A stretch of 38,278 nucleotides of DNA from Clostridiales bacterium GWD2_32_19 (GTDB taxonomy: Bacteria > Bacillota > Clostridia > Lachnospirales > UBA12420). The stretch spans positions 1 through 38,278 of the forward strand of contig MGOU01000024.1 in NCBI GenBank assembly GCA_001795385.1, given 5' to 3'. The notes beneath the pieces were generated by a model. That model was not told where the DNA came from, did not search any database, and saw nothing but the letters and a program-made list of their open reading frames with translations. Positions within the stretch are counted from its first letter, which is position 1; each line of letters opens with the position of its first letter. Shown here one piece after another: positions 8,775 through 19,010 of this stretch. The position numbers were made by a program, and so were the translations under genes.

Positions 8775-9819
8775 TGCACCCCTCCAATAATTCACGACCC
8801 GAGACTTCTAGTTGTATACAATCTGCATCGTGCTTTAATCCACTTTTCAGTACATTATCTATTTCATCTATAAGCACTTGTGGGTTGCTATACCATGTAT
8901 CTTTCTGCATTCTATCTTTCCCACTCACCGCTATTTGTTCTAGTTCTCTCATTCTTTCATAGCTTATCCCTACAAGTTCTTTTGCTGAAGCGATTACTTC
9001 ACTTATAGCATTTTTGCTGTCTATAATCTCATATGTTAATGCCAGTAAGGTAGTTGCTTCAAAGTAGCGTTTCATATTTTCTTGTATTTCATAAAACTGT
9101 GTTTCTATATTAGAATAAAACTTGTCATCACATAAGGATTTCATCAGCAGCTTTAATTTATTATTCGGTATCTCTATTTCCTTTTTTAGCTCGTCGCTAA
9201 TATATAATTCAATCGTTGACCTACCTTTGTTTAACATTTGAATTGCACCAAACATTAATTGCTTTTTATTTGGATCCGAATCATCTAGTGTCATTGCCTG
9301 TTCTAATTGTTCTTTCCCTGATTTTATATCTCCTAATATAGCAAATTTCTGTCCTTTTTTAATGTCAACTGCAATTGCTTTTACCTCGTTTATTGTTCCT
9401 ACAAGTTCACCTATTTGCTGTTGTAATGCGATATTTGTTAAGTTTCCACTCAATTTTTTAACCTTTTCACCTATATTGAGATCTATCTCATCTAATCTTA
9501 ATTGTCCTATCATATTTCTATTCTTAGGTAACGTTGTATCGATTAAAGTTGCTAATATATCCCCTTTTTTATCTTTCAACATGTCGTATTGTCCACTATT
9601 TATTTTCTCTAATACCTCTTTTGTAAACTTTGCTACATAAGTTTTTTCTGGATTAATTATCTCTTTAACATTTTCAATACTTTGCGCAACTTCTGAAAAC
9701 AAGAGTGTTAAATTATTTTTGTTTTTCATGAAACTATTTATAAATTTGCCTTCTACAATATCTCTCTTGTTAGTTGATTCAATTATCTCATATTTATTAG
9801 CTATAATTATATCACTCAA
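8764..9819 (-). CDS. 351-aa helical protein inserted after pglX
   Basis: Unrecognised. The product is almost entirely alpha-helical, rich in Lys, Glu, Ile and Leu, and looks able to form coiled coils (LSGNLTNIALQQQIGELVGTI; LKKEIEIPNNKLKLLMK). A GTG at 9828 overlaps the AGGAGG motif, so I place the start at the TTG at 9819, seven bases after AGGAGG, which gives the N-terminus MSDIIIANKYEIIES. It has no membrane segment or catalytic motif I can name. It follows pglX by 27 bp and overlaps the small zinc-ribbon gene, so the two probably form a protein pair carried inside the BREX operon. Confidence 0.75.
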   Translation of the reverse strand: MSDIIIANKYEIIESTNKRDIVEGKFINSFMKNKNNLTLLFSEVAQSIENVKEIINPEKTYVAKFTKEVLEKINSGQYDMLKDKKGDILATLIDTTLPKNRNMIGQLRLDEIDLNIGEKVKKLSGNLTNIALQQQIGELVGTINEVKAIAVDIKKGQKFAILGDIKSGKEQLEQAMTLDDSDPNKKQLMFGAIQMLNKGRSTIELYISDELKKEIEIPNNKLKLLMKSLCDDKFYSNIETQFYEIQENMKRYFEATTLLALTYEIIDSKNAISEVIASAKELVGISYERMRELEQIAVSGKDRMQKDTWYSNPQVLIDEIDNVLKSGLKHDADCIQLEVSGRELLEGCNDE

Positions 9820-9846
9820 AAGCCACACCTCCTCTCTGGTTACATA

Positions 9847-12800
9847 CTATATCTTTGCCAACAAATCAACTTTATCAGCCTTTTTCCCCTCATTACTCAC
9901 TTCTACCCCTTGGAATTTCTCATAGTTTACAGTTACCCCATCGTCAAGGTCTATCGATATACGCCTCGCTGCCACATGTCCAATTGCTGCATCGTACAGT
10001 CTAGTTTCCTTTAGTTGCTTTTCTAGCTTCTCCTTCTCTTTGACTGCCTTTACCTTTTGGGCTGGCGTCGTGGCATGGTCTATGTCTGCATTGCGTGCGA
10101 TGATTGCATGTTCTAGCTTCTTTTGCATCTCATGTAGGTATTCCGTTCTGACCTTAGCCACTGTGTCTTGGTTGTATCTGTGCATGTAGATCAGTCCCTT
10201 GAATCCGTTTTCCTTACCACTGTCAAACATCCAGTATATTGGTTTCTTTCGGTATGTCTTTATATGGTCTTTGTAGAAGTCCTTGCTAAAGTAGTTACGT
10301 ATTTTTTCCCTTGATGTATTACCCTTGTTACCAAGTGCATCTGCAATGAAGTCGAGGTTGTCCTCAAGTGTCTCCTCGCCATATGCTACCTTGACAAAGT
10401 TGACGAATCTACTTACAAAGTCGTCGTCGAAGTATTCCGCATCGGTGATTGGTATGATATTGTCTGCATCTGGTATAAATGACTTATACTTGCTGCTATC
10501 CCACTCACCGCCTGCATAGGCTATTCCATCTGTGTCTAGGCTGTATCGCCCGAGCATACATCCTACTGCGTATGATATGAGGCTCTTGATGTCACGTTGT
10601 AAGTCTGCTTTGCGGACTGTTATGTCTTCAGTATCAACCTCTAGTGTGAGTTCTTCTTGAAGTTTGTATATTTCAATGAATATACGGTTTAGCTCTTCTT
10701 CATTTGCTTTTAAAGTATTAAATCTATGTCTTGATTGGATTTCCCAATTTTTATATGCATACTCTATCCCACCCACTTTAGATGGTTCACTAGTACCCGT
10801 GTTATAAAACCTATGAAATATTAAAGGATGGGTTACAAAGTCCCATGAAGTTTCAAAACTATCCCAATCTGTTTTGGAAATAGAGATACATTCTACTGTG
10901 TTCTTTCTTATTTCCCTTAAATTATCTTTATCATATATTACTGGCAAAGAAGCAATATTACCTTTTTGAAAATTTAAAGTTGGATTCAGCATTGATAAAT
11001 AATAAAACACTATATTACTATTAAATAGACCTAATATATAATATATATCGATATTTTTAATAGATGCAAAAGATCCTGCAGCATCGTATAAAAAACCCTC
11101 TTCAGTATATCTTGAAGAAAATTTATACGAAGATAACGAGTTCCAACATATGTTTTCTTTAAATATATAGTCTAAATTAAATGCATGTGCTGGTACTTTT
11201 CCCCTTTTATCTCTATGATTTCTCATCCTAAAACCATCATTATACCAATCAACTACATTTTCATTGTTACCGTACCATTTTCTAAATTCTCCACCTTTAC
11301 TATACGGAAACCACTTCATTTTACTTTTGACTGCTTCCTCTCTACATTTTGAATCCGCTTTGAATTTTATTATTTCGATTTCATACCAAAATCGTACAAA
11401 CATATCATTGTTTCCTGTTATCATACCAGCCCTTGTTTCAGCACAATCTCCAAGTAACTTAGCTTTTTCGTATACCTCTATCACCTTTTCACTTACCCAA
11501 TATGCGATAGGCATACCTGGTATTTTTTCAAAGTTTTCTTTTTTGGCATTATGTTGATTACTCCGCTTTAAGAAAATCTCCTCTTTTGCTCTTGCATTAT
11601 CTATATCCACAAGTCTTATGTAATTTCCAATATATTTATTTATATCCCTATTTCTATTAACAAAAGCTGTTGCTTGCACTACCTCTCCACCTATTTCCTC
11701 AAATGCCCTTGCTCCCAAGTGAACCATATTTATTATACTATTCGACAATAAATTTTTCCTTAAACTTTCATAACTTGATAAAAACATCCATGAGTGCTGA
11801 GTAATCATAGCTTTCAATGCATTTTTCTTTAACATTTCATCACACTTCTCTATAAACACTGCAAACAAATCCGCCTTACTATCTGGATAATTTTCTTTAA
11901 CATATTCAGCCAACCTCACACCCATCCCACTTCCACTCATATAAGGTGGGTTTGTCACTACTACATCATACTTTTGTGACATAATCTTCGCTTGCTTAAT
12001 CAACGCTGGCATAAACTCTTTTATGCGACCAATATACTCCATCTCAAACAAGTCCTCACCACCATGTGCTGACACTCGTTCTATGTACTGTTCAAGTGCG
12101 TCGTAGTCTATTGCCTCTATATCCAGTATTGATCCATACTCCTTAGCATCTCTAAATGCGGCTATCAGGTAATTTGCTGTTTCAAGCACCATATTGTCCA
12201 TAGACAACTGTTTATTGCTAATCGCAAAGTCTCCTTTGTGCCCATTACTTTCTTGTATCGCGCACAAATGAGGCTTTATCCCCTCACTTAAGATACGCCT
12301 TGAGTACTTCCTTGCTTTCATCATTACTGCAAAGTAAGCAAGCTGGTATGCACGGTCGTCAATATCTAGTCCATATAAGTTATTTTCAAGTATATGTTTT
12401 GCAGCATCGCGTTCGTCATACCCACATGACTTGTATATATCCATCAGCACATCAAAAGCATACACCAATATATGCCCACTTCCCATACATGGGTCTATAA
12501 TCTTGATAATCTTTGGATCCTCTATCTTATTTTCTGCCCTAAGTTTTTCCAGCTGTGCTTTCACATCTGGTTCTTGCTCTGCTTCTTCTAGGTAGTATTT
12601 CCATTGTGATTTAAGAGGTGTGCCCCCATCTACTAACATTGTCCCGTTTTCAAGCCACAGCCTACCAAGTGAGTTTTCCACCATATATCGTACTATCCAG
12701 TCTGGTGTAAACAGCTGAGTAGCCGCTGGGATACGCTCTTTTGTTATCTTTACATTGCTTTTTAGTTTGGCAAACGTATCGTCTTTTAGCTCTGTGTTAT

Positions 12801-13479
12801 AATATTGATACAACCATCCAATAATCTCAATTTGTCCGCTTTGGCTCATATCAAAGTCAACTTCATCTATACCATCTACAAGCATACGAACAATGCTCTC
12901 TTCCCCTACATACGATATAGGCAAGAGTAGCTCAGTGTGGTCACTTGTCTTTTCAAACAAGTCTGGCAATATTTCATTCAGTACATTACATTGCTTAACA
13001 AATAGCATTTGAAACAGTTCTTCCGTCTTACTGCTATGCTTCAAGTCTATGATTCGCTCCCTCTCTGCATCAGTATATCCCAAGTCCACGTTTAGCGCTT
13101 CTGTAACAAGATCAGGCTCATTCTTGCCCTCTTTCTCACTCGACAGCACCCTCACACGTGTTGGTAGGTAGTCATTGATCTCCATAAATCGTACAGCAAT
13201 TAAGCGGTTAAACCAAGTATAGGCTACCTCTTCCACCACATTGTCAAGCCCTTTTTCCCTGACCCTAGTCACCAAGCTTTGACGTTGTTTGACTTGATCA
13301 CCTTTAATCTCATAAGCCTGGTTTGCCCCTATATTATAACGTTCAAGTCGTGCTTCTTTATATACTGGCTCATCAGTTTGATCCTTATGTACCCCTAAAA
13401 GTCCCGCTTTGTATGTAATTTCATTCATTAGCTTCTTTCTAGCCTCTACTGCAAACTTCTTAATTGCTGTCTTATTCAT
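9847..13479 (-). CDS. pglX: BREX-1 adenine-specific DNA methyltransferase PglX
   Basis: PglX is the N6-adenine methyltransferase that marks host DNA at a non-palindromic site and supplies self versus non-self information to BREX. The 1210-aa length is normal for type 1. An N-terminal helical region is followed by TPDWIVRYMVENSLGRLW, the AdoMet-binding motif DPCMGSGHIL (residues 329-338) and the catalytic NPPY (510-513), followed by a long target-recognition and C-terminal region. GAGGAG precedes the ATG. Bases 10700-11800, which encode the presumed target-recognition part, look richer in A and T than the rest of the gene, consistent with swapping of specificity domains by recombination; this is an impression, not a calculation. 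Confidence 0.95.
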   Translation of the reverse strand: MNKTAIKKFAVEARKKLMNEITYKAGLLGVHKDQTDEPVYKEARLERYNIGANQAYEIKGDQVKQRQSLVTRVREKGLDNVVEEVAYTWFNRLIAVRFMEINDYLPTRVRVLSSEKEGKNEPDLVTEALNVDLGYTDAERERIIDLKHSSKTEELFQMLFVKQCNVLNEILPDLFEKTSDHTELLLPISYVGEESIVRMLVDGIDEVDFDMSQSGQIEIIGWLYQYYNTELKDDTFAKLKSNVKITKERIPAATQLFTPDWIVRYMVENSLGRLWLENGTMLVDGGTPLKSQWKYYLEEAEQEPDVKAQLEKLRAENKIEDPKIIKIIDPCMGSGHILVYAFDVLMDIYKSCGYDERDAAKHILENNLYGLDIDDRAYQLAYFAVMMKARKYSRRILSEGIKPHLCAIQESNGHKGDFAISNKQLSMDNMVLETANYLIAAFRDAKEYGSILDIEAIDYDALEQYIERVSAHGGEDLFEMEYIGRIKEFMPALIKQAKIMSQKYDVVVTNPPYMSGSGMGVRLAEYVKENYPDSKADLFAVFIEKCDEMLKKNALKAMITQHSWMFLSSYESLRKNLLSNSIINMVHLGARAFEEIGGEVVQATAFVNRNRDINKYIGNYIRLVDIDNARAKEEIFLKRSNQHNAKKENFEKIPGMPIAYWVSEKVIEVYEKAKLLGDCAETRAGMITGNNDMFVRFWYEIEIIKFKADSKCREEAVKSKMKWFPYSKGGEFRKWYGNNENVVDWYNDGFRMRNHRDKRGKVPAHAFNLDYIFKENICWNSLSSYKFSSRYTEEGFLYDAAGSFASIKNIDIYYILGLFNSNIVFYYLSMLNPTLNFQKGNIASLPVIYDKDNLREIRKNTVECISISKTDWDSFETSWDFVTHPLIFHRFYNTGTSEPSKVGGIEYAYKNWEIQSRHRFNTLKANEEELNRIFIEIYKLQEELTLEVDTEDITVRKADLQRDIKSLISYAVGCMLGRYSLDTDGIAYAGGEWDSSKYKSFIPDADNIIPITDAEYFDDDFVSRFVNFVKVAYGEETLEDNLDFIADALGNKGNTSREKIRNYFSKDFYKDHIKTYRKKPIYWMFDSGKENGFKGLIYMHRYNQDTVAKVRTEYLHEMQKKLEHAIIARNADIDHATTPAQKVKAVKEKEKLEKQLKETRLYDAAIGHVAARRISIDLDDGVTVNYEKFQGVEVSNEGKKADKVDLLAKI

Positions 13480-13515
13480 CCACTTTTCACTCCTCTCTTA
13501 GGTCTTCTAAATACG

Positions 13516-14346
13516 TTAAATCAAAGTATCTATAAAAATCCTTACTTTGTCAATTAACATTTGTGAGTTAGTAATAAATTCCCCCGCCAATACAGTGGTT
13601 GCAGGTAATTTTGATAAAAAGCCTTTAAATCCTTCAAATGCTTTCTGTAATCTTGCTTTCTTTGGTTTAGAATCATTCACTTGCTCTTTTATTACTTCTA
13701 AATCATCCATCGCGTTTTCTTTATCATTTTTGTCTATAGCACTTTTCTCTAAAATATCATATAAACTAGTCACTAATTTGTGTATCTCTTTTATTTCATT
13801 GATATTTGTTGTGTTTGTTGAAGTAATATCTCCACTACTAGACATATTAACGTTTCCGTAGTTATTTCCAATATTTTGAACTAATCCTATATTACTTATT
13901 TTATCATTTTCTAGTATTAGCATCTCCTTTGATAATTCATCATTTATAAAATAAATTAAAGGCTTTATCATTTTTGATAAAAAATTTCGTACTATATCTG
14001 TGTAACCAGATGAGCCATGTCTATATCTCATAGCTACAGTTACTATGTCTATTTCAGTTTTGATAATATACTCCATATAATCATATATCGCCTTAAGATG
14101 CTTTTCCGTTTCAACTGGTGGATTTATATCCATCCATCCACTTACTTCAATGTTAAAACACTCTTTAAAATCATACTCTACACCAGATATTTTTTTATCA
14201 ACTATTTCTTTGATTGTAGTCTCAGCGTCTATATAATTTTTAAATCTGATAAAATGTATGGTGCTTTCATCATAAGTAGTGTTAAGTAATTCACTTGCTA
14301 TTCTCCTAAAGTCTATGCTTAATAACTTATATCCTTTTAATTCCAC
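13516..14346 (-). CDS. 276-aa protein with AbiTii-like C-terminal region, between brxC and pglX
   Basis: A TTG at 14364 is possible, but GTG at 14346 is better: its G overlaps the TAG stop of the upstream gene (TAGTG) and GGGGTGG lies five bases away. The first 140 residues are a mixed alpha/beta region without a name. Then comes a polar linker with NIGNNYGNVNMSSSGDI, a glycine/asparagine-rich style common in AbiTii-like and effector-associated proteins. After that a charged helix and a hydrophobic end (KAFEGFKGFLSKLPATTVLAGEF). This C-terminal layout often occurs in small abortive-infection proteins and may touch the membrane. Coupling with the zinc-ribbon gene implies that they act together. 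Function not known. Confidence 0.65.
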   Translation of the reverse strand: MELKGYKLLSIDFRRIASELLNTTYDESTIHFIRFKNYIDAETTIKEIVDKKISGVEYDFKECFNIEVSGWMDINPPVETEKHLKAIYDYMEYIIKTEIDIVTVAMRYRHGSSGYTDIVRNFLSKMIKPLIYFINDELSKEMLILENDKISNIGLVQNIGNNYGNVNMSSSGDITSTNTTNINEIKEIHKLVTSLYDILEKSAIDKNDKENAMDDLEVIKEQVNDSKPKKARLQKAFEGFKGFLSKLPATTVLAGEFITNSQMLIDKVRIFIDTLI

Positions 14347-14804
14347 TATATATCCACCCCACAATACGGACAGAATATTTTAGATGCTCCACTACAATAT
14401 AGAACCTTAACATGATTATCACAAATTTTGCAGGTAAATTGTTGTTCGACAGAATCCTTAGTAGTTAATTCTTGTACGTGCACCTTTTTTAACGGTTTAT
14501 AATCCATTTTCAATGCCTTGCTTTTATTAATATCTCTAGTCATTTTCCCAAAACTCTTATTAAATTGTTCTGAAATATAATTTTCCATGAGTGCCTTTAT
14601 GTGCTTTACCATCTCTTCTGTGTAAAAACTGTCTTTGTCCCTGGTTAATCCACAATACGGACAAAACATATCGTTCAGATTGTTTTTGTCACTTTGAACT
14701 TCTTCAGCACTTAACTTAAACTCTGATTTGCAAAATGGACATTCATATAATATAAATCCCTCACTATCTCCTTGTATTTGCACCTTAAATTCCACCTTTG
14801 CCAC
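14346..14804 (-). CDS. 152-aa protein with two zinc ribbons
   Basis: The protein starts at GTG (14804), seven bases after GGGAGG. It has one zinc ribbon near the N-terminus (CPFC, 22 residues, CPYC) and one at the extreme C-terminus (CKIC, then CPYCG), joined by a helical segment of about 70 residues (EEMVKHIKALMENYISEQF). Such paired ribbons usually bind protein or nucleic acid rather than catalyse. It is 13 bp after brxC, and its stop codon overlaps the GTG start of the 276-aa gene. No family name recognised. Confidence 0.75.
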   Translation of the reverse strand: MAKVEFKVQIQGDSEGFILYECPFCKSEFKLSAEEVQSDKNNLNDMFCPYCGLTRDKDSFYTEEMVKHIKALMENYISEQFNKSFGKMTRDINKSKALKMDYKPLKKVHVQELTTKDSVEQQFTCKICDNHVKVLYCSGASKIFCPYCGVDI

Positions 14805-14817
14805 TTAGATTCCTCCC

Positions 14818-17800
14818 TTACATCAACAATTTTATAACTGTATTTTCATCAAGTTCGCCTATTATCTTTGCCCTTAACCCTTGTAAGAAAGCATCTATAT
14901 CCTCTTCCTTTTCAATGGTTACCATCTTGCCTGCCGTAAGTTGCTTAATGCTTACATTTTTTTCGGTCTTTAGCACCTTTTTCACTTGATCTACTGTTGT
15001 CACACCGTCTGGCTCATTTACTTGTGTATGCTTTGCAAGTTCTTCTGCCAGTTTACGCTCATAGTCAGCTATTTCGTTAAGTAGTCTTACTTTAAGTGCA
15101 TCGCTTTCATGTCTTACGTTCTTTACTTCTGCAATGTTGTTTGATCTATCGAGTTTGTCTAGTAGCTCCTCGAATAGCTTTACGTATCGGTCTCTGAACT
15201 TATCTGCAAACTCCTTTTTGTTAAGCTCATCAAGCATTGTACCTTTGTCTTGCTTTACATCTTCCCTAATAGGATTTGCTTCATTGCCTATTAGCTCTAG
15301 ATGCCTCGTTTCAAACGATTCATTTAGTTCTGGTAGTCTATGTATATCTGAGTACGGCTTAGCCAGTGCTATGATTTGCTCCATCTTAGCCACTATTTCT
15401 ATGATTTCCCTATCAACTACATACGTCTTACTGTCATTGAATACTTTTACATACTTACAAGCCTTAGCAAATATAACTTTTTGCTCCCCACCAAAAAACG
15501 ACATAATAGGTCCTATATCCTCTGCAATATCAAGCAATTCGTCCCTCTTGGTATCAATAAGTTTAAAAAATTCCATTGGCTCATTGTGTTTGTTCACGAT
15601 TGACGTAAGTAGATCTTGGGCATGAGTCATAATACTCTTACCTGGGTATCTTGGTTCGTCTCTATACTCTACAAGTAAAATCTTTTCTATGTCTTTAAGC
15701 TTAGCTTGAGCTCTACGTCTAAAGTTAGATATTAGCGTGTCATCTTCGTCAGATGCAGCCGCACCGCCCAGTAAGTCTTGCATTACTTCTTTTGCAGCCT
15801 TGATTTGTCTATCTGTTGCCTTTTCGCGTTTTTCTATCAAAAGCTTTTCTGCATATTCTTTTCTTGTTATGTATTTTAATATTTCATTTGAATCTGTGTC
15901 TACAAGCGAAATGTTTTGACTATTGATAGACATAGCCACATTCCCTTGTCTAAAGAGTGTTGCCATTAACCATTGCACGTCAAACTCTACAAATCCATAC
16001 GGTGCCTTTTCAAACTTATCTTGTAACGCTTTTAACGAAGTACGTGTGTGACGTATGGTATTTAGATTGATAAACTCTAGCATATCATCAAGTGCGTGTT
16101 GATTCGATAATCTCGCATCTGCTATGTCCATTGATACTTGGTTTGTGATACGGATTGCACTGTCTATGTCCGCTAGTCCTGGCATTGTTTCCATATAAGA
16201 CAGCTTATTGTATCTAGCATTTACAAGTTTACCCATCGCTTCATTGATACGACTTACAGCATCTTTATTTGCAATGTTAAGTTTATCTCCATTGACATAG
16301 ATATCTGCCTCTCTAAGTGCATCTTCTATATATATCTTAACCCTCGAATTTTTCTCATTTAGCTCTTCTTGTTTTGCACGTCTAATGCTATCTAGACTCT
16401 TTGCTAGGTTCGCACTGTTTTTCGTTATGTACTTATTGATTTTAATGATTTCTGTAATCTCGTCTAGGAAGGTGCTATCATTTGGCAGCATAATAACGAT
16501 ATTGTTTTCCTGTGACGAAATCATACGGAGCCTGTCCTCTCTGTATTCTTCGTCACTATATGGCGTAATCACACGGATTCCAACATCATTTGATTGATTG
16601 TTACGATAAAATCTATCATCTACAAGTTGATTGAACGGGAAGTTATACCTAGCGCTGTATCTGTACTTCTTTTCTGTATAAACATCCTCAAATATAACTT
16701 CTGAAGCCTTGTTAATTACTTCCCCTGTCTCCACGTATTCTTGGGCAATTGAGCGGTTGATATCTTGTTCCTCATTTGTTAGGAATATGTATATCTCGCC
16801 ATTCTTTTGCACAAGTGTTTCTTTGGCAAGGCGTTTCAGTGAATCTTCTACACGTTTTTTTAGTGCAATACGATCTGCACTGATATCGTCAACAAGAAGT
16901 GTCGTTATATTATCAACGTTTAGCTTGATTTCTTTTACGTATTTAAGCATAAATAGTGTCTTGAGTACTTCTACATCAAATTTATCTGGACTGAGATTGT
17001 TGTTTTCATCAGCCTTTGTAATAACAAGACTATGTGTATGGTCCACAAACTTATGTAGCGCATTGTAGAATATATTGAATGGTACAAGTGCACCTTCACT
17101 CTTATCCATTAAGGCTACTGCTGATTCTTTAAACAATGCAAGCATTGAACGTTCACCTTCTGACAAGTGTTTTCCTGATGCGCCATGCTCTCTGATCGAT
17201 GTAAGCACTTGCCCAAGCAAATTGAACTGATATGGTATAAACGGATATACTTCAGCAAAATCGTCTTTGTCTGCATACATCTTCTTTTCTGCCGTATCAG
17301 CAGTAAATATTACTAGATTTTTTAGTAGTGATTCATTCTTTTCATACAGTAGTCTAAGTGTTTGCTTAGCCACTTCCTTCTTGTCTAGTATTCTTTTACG
17401 GATAACCTCGTCAACATTGGCACTTGATAGTGAAAGTCTTGTATCAAATCTACCTGTGATTTTTGAAAAGTCACTACCTTTTACCTTAGTGATTGAGTCT
17501 ATGTCTTGTTGGCTAGTTACCACGACCCATGCCTTTCCTCCACACATTGTACCCAAATCTTCTGTTACCGTTTGCAGATTTAGCATAAGTTTCGTATCTT
17601 CACCGATGTACTGACCTACCTCATCCACCATAAATATCACATGGTGGTTATTACCTTTCTTTTCACAGTAGTCTTTTACAAGTGTAGCAAACTTTTCTAT
17701 GCTTATGTTATAGTTTTCCCCTGCTTTTTCGCACCAGTTCTTAGCAGCATCTTCGCTCATAACTCCTACACTAGCAAGCGCTTTAATAATGTCGTCTTGT

Positions 17801-18414
17801 ATAAAGTAAAAATCTTCTCTTGCCTTTTCCCATTCCAAACCATTCAGTGCCTTGAAGTCCGCTCTAAATTTATCATATACCTTATCACTCACCAATTTAC
17901 GCTCAAGGTCAGCCATAAAAGGCATTGTTGCACAGTATCCAAGCTTTTCATTGAATACCTTTAGGAATACTTCTACAATTGCATCTTTATTTGACTTTGA
18001 ATCTGCCGAACTTTTCGAGTCAATATTAAATAAGATTACATCCGCAGATGTGTCAGCAGCAAGGTTAATATCTGCCATCATCATAGAGTCTGTAATCTTT
18101 TTGCCGTCTGTAAAGAAGTCTACTGCCTTTTGCCCATCTATTTCCTTGTTTGCAATTAAATAAGACAACATTTTTAAGAAATGTGACTTTCCACTTCCAA
18201 AGAACCCTGATATCCAAACACCCATTTTGTCTGTATTACCGCTGATTCCCTTTTTATAATTTTCAAAAAACTCTCTAAAGTGTTTTGTAAGTTCCCTTGT
18301 TATAACGTACTCTTCGAGCTCTTGTTTAATATTTTGCTCGTCGTCTTGTCCAACCTTGATAACACCTTTTATATCTCTGTCTATTGATTTTTCGAACATA
18401 TCGCCTATTCTCAT
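14818..18414 (-). CDS. brxC: BREX protein BrxC, large P-loop ATPase
   Basis: BrxC (also called PglY-like, DUF499/DUF6079 lineage) is the large ATPase of BREX and is needed for defence. This 1198-aa copy has the usual size. A Walker A (GFFGSGKS, residues 70-77) and Walker B (VIFMVDEVG, 259-267) define an N-terminal ATPase; the remainder is long and helical with coiled-coil stretches in the last 300 residues (LDKLDRSNNIAEVKNV). GGAGG lies six bases before the ATG. It lies 20 bp after brxB and 13 bp before the zinc-ribbon gene. Confidence 0.95.
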   Translation of the reverse strand: MRIGDMFEKSIDRDIKGVIKVGQDDEQNIKQELEEYVITRELTKHFREFFENYKKGISGNTDKMGVWISGFFGSGKSHFLKMLSYLIANKEIDGQKAVDFFTDGKKITDSMMMADINLAADTSADVILFNIDSKSSADSKSNKDAIVEVFLKVFNEKLGYCATMPFMADLERKLVSDKVYDKFRADFKALNGLEWEKAREDFYFIQDDIIKALASVGVMSEDAAKNWCEKAGENYNISIEKFATLVKDYCEKKGNNHHVIFMVDEVGQYIGEDTKLMLNLQTVTEDLGTMCGGKAWVVVTSQQDIDSITKVKGSDFSKITGRFDTRLSLSSANVDEVIRKRILDKKEVAKQTLRLLYEKNESLLKNLVIFTADTAEKKMYADKDDFAEVYPFIPYQFNLLGQVLTSIREHGASGKHLSEGERSMLALFKESAVALMDKSEGALVPFNIFYNALHKFVDHTHSLVITKADENNNLSPDKFDVEVLKTLFMLKYVKEIKLNVDNITTLLVDDISADRIALKKRVEDSLKRLAKETLVQKNGEIYIFLTNEEQDINRSIAQEYVETGEVINKASEVIFEDVYTEKKYRYSARYNFPFNQLVDDRFYRNNQSNDVGIRVITPYSDEEYREDRLRMISSQENNIVIMLPNDSTFLDEITEIIKINKYITKNSANLAKSLDSIRRAKQEELNEKNSRVKIYIEDALREADIYVNGDKLNIANKDAVSRINEAMGKLVNARYNKLSYMETMPGLADIDSAIRITNQVSMDIADARLSNQHALDDMLEFINLNTIRHTRTSLKALQDKFEKAPYGFVEFDVQWLMATLFRQGNVAMSINSQNISLVDTDSNEILKYITRKEYAEKLLIEKREKATDRQIKAAKEVMQDLLGGAAASDEDDTLISNFRRRAQAKLKDIEKILLVEYRDEPRYPGKSIMTHAQDLLTSIVNKHNEPMEFFKLIDTKRDELLDIAEDIGPIMSFFGGEQKVIFAKACKYVKVFNDSKTYVVDREIIEIVAKMEQIIALAKPYSDIHRLPELNESFETRHLELIGNEANPIREDVKQDKGTMLDELNKKEFADKFRDRYVKLFEELLDKLDRSNNIAEVKNVRHESDALKVRLLNEIADYERKLAEELAKHTQVNEPDGVTTVDQVKKVLKTEKNVSIKQLTAGKMVTIEKEEDIDAFLQGLRAKIIGELDENTVIKLLM

Positions 18415-18434
18415 ATTCAGCCTCCATATTATCT

Positions 18435-19007
18435 TTAGAATTTGTTTGCTCTGTAGTAATTATCATCTTTAATCGTTCCAAACAGCTGTAAAACTTGCCC
18501 CGAATACGCCCCAGGGAAGAACATCACAACTGGTACAGTATCTAGTACCTGGTGTAAGTTGTTAAGTATATTGTGAGACCTTACAATTGGGTAGCACATG
18601 CCTACTCCTGTAATGAATACTACTGAGCCCTCGTTAGTATTTTCTAATATATGATTTACAATCAAATTGTCTTTTGTTGTGATCCTAAGTAGCTTGATGA
18701 TCGCTTCATACATGTACTCTGTTCCTTTTGTCTTTTCAAAATCAAAGCACTTTTCCAAGTAGCCTCTATCTTTTAGTATTTGCATTACAATCTCATACAA
18801 GTTAAACTCAACAATTTTGAAGTCATAGTTTGACTTGTTAATTTTATTGACCAAATATGATACATGACTCCTTACCATTTGCTCATCGCGTGCTGGGTAG
18901 TCAAAGATATGGTAGTTTACTTCATTTGCATTACCAGAGTTTTGTCTAAAATCAACACTTTTAATCTTTTCTTCAATACTATTTAGTTTATCCTCTAAGC
19001 TACTCAT
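18435..19007 (-). CDS. brxB: BREX protein BrxB (DUF1788)
   Basis: BrxB is a small conserved BREX protein; its biochemical role is unresolved. The 190-aa product has the typical features of DUF1788: an N-terminal coiled start (LEDKLNSIEEKIKS), the central YLVNKINKSNYDFKIVEFNLYE, and the C-terminal VVMFFPGAYSGQVLQLFG. GGGGGAG stands before the ATG, which follows the brxA stop after only three bases. Confidence 0.93.
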   Translation of the reverse strand: MSSLEDKLNSIEEKIKSVDFRQNSGNANEVNYHIFDYPARDEQMVRSHVSYLVNKINKSNYDFKIVEFNLYEIVMQILKDRGYLEKCFDFEKTKGTEYMYEAIIKLLRITTKDNLIVNHILENTNEGSVVFITGVGMCYPIVRSHNILNNLHQVLDTVPVVMFFPGAYSGQVLQLFGTIKDDNYYRANKF

Positions 19008-19010
19008 ACT

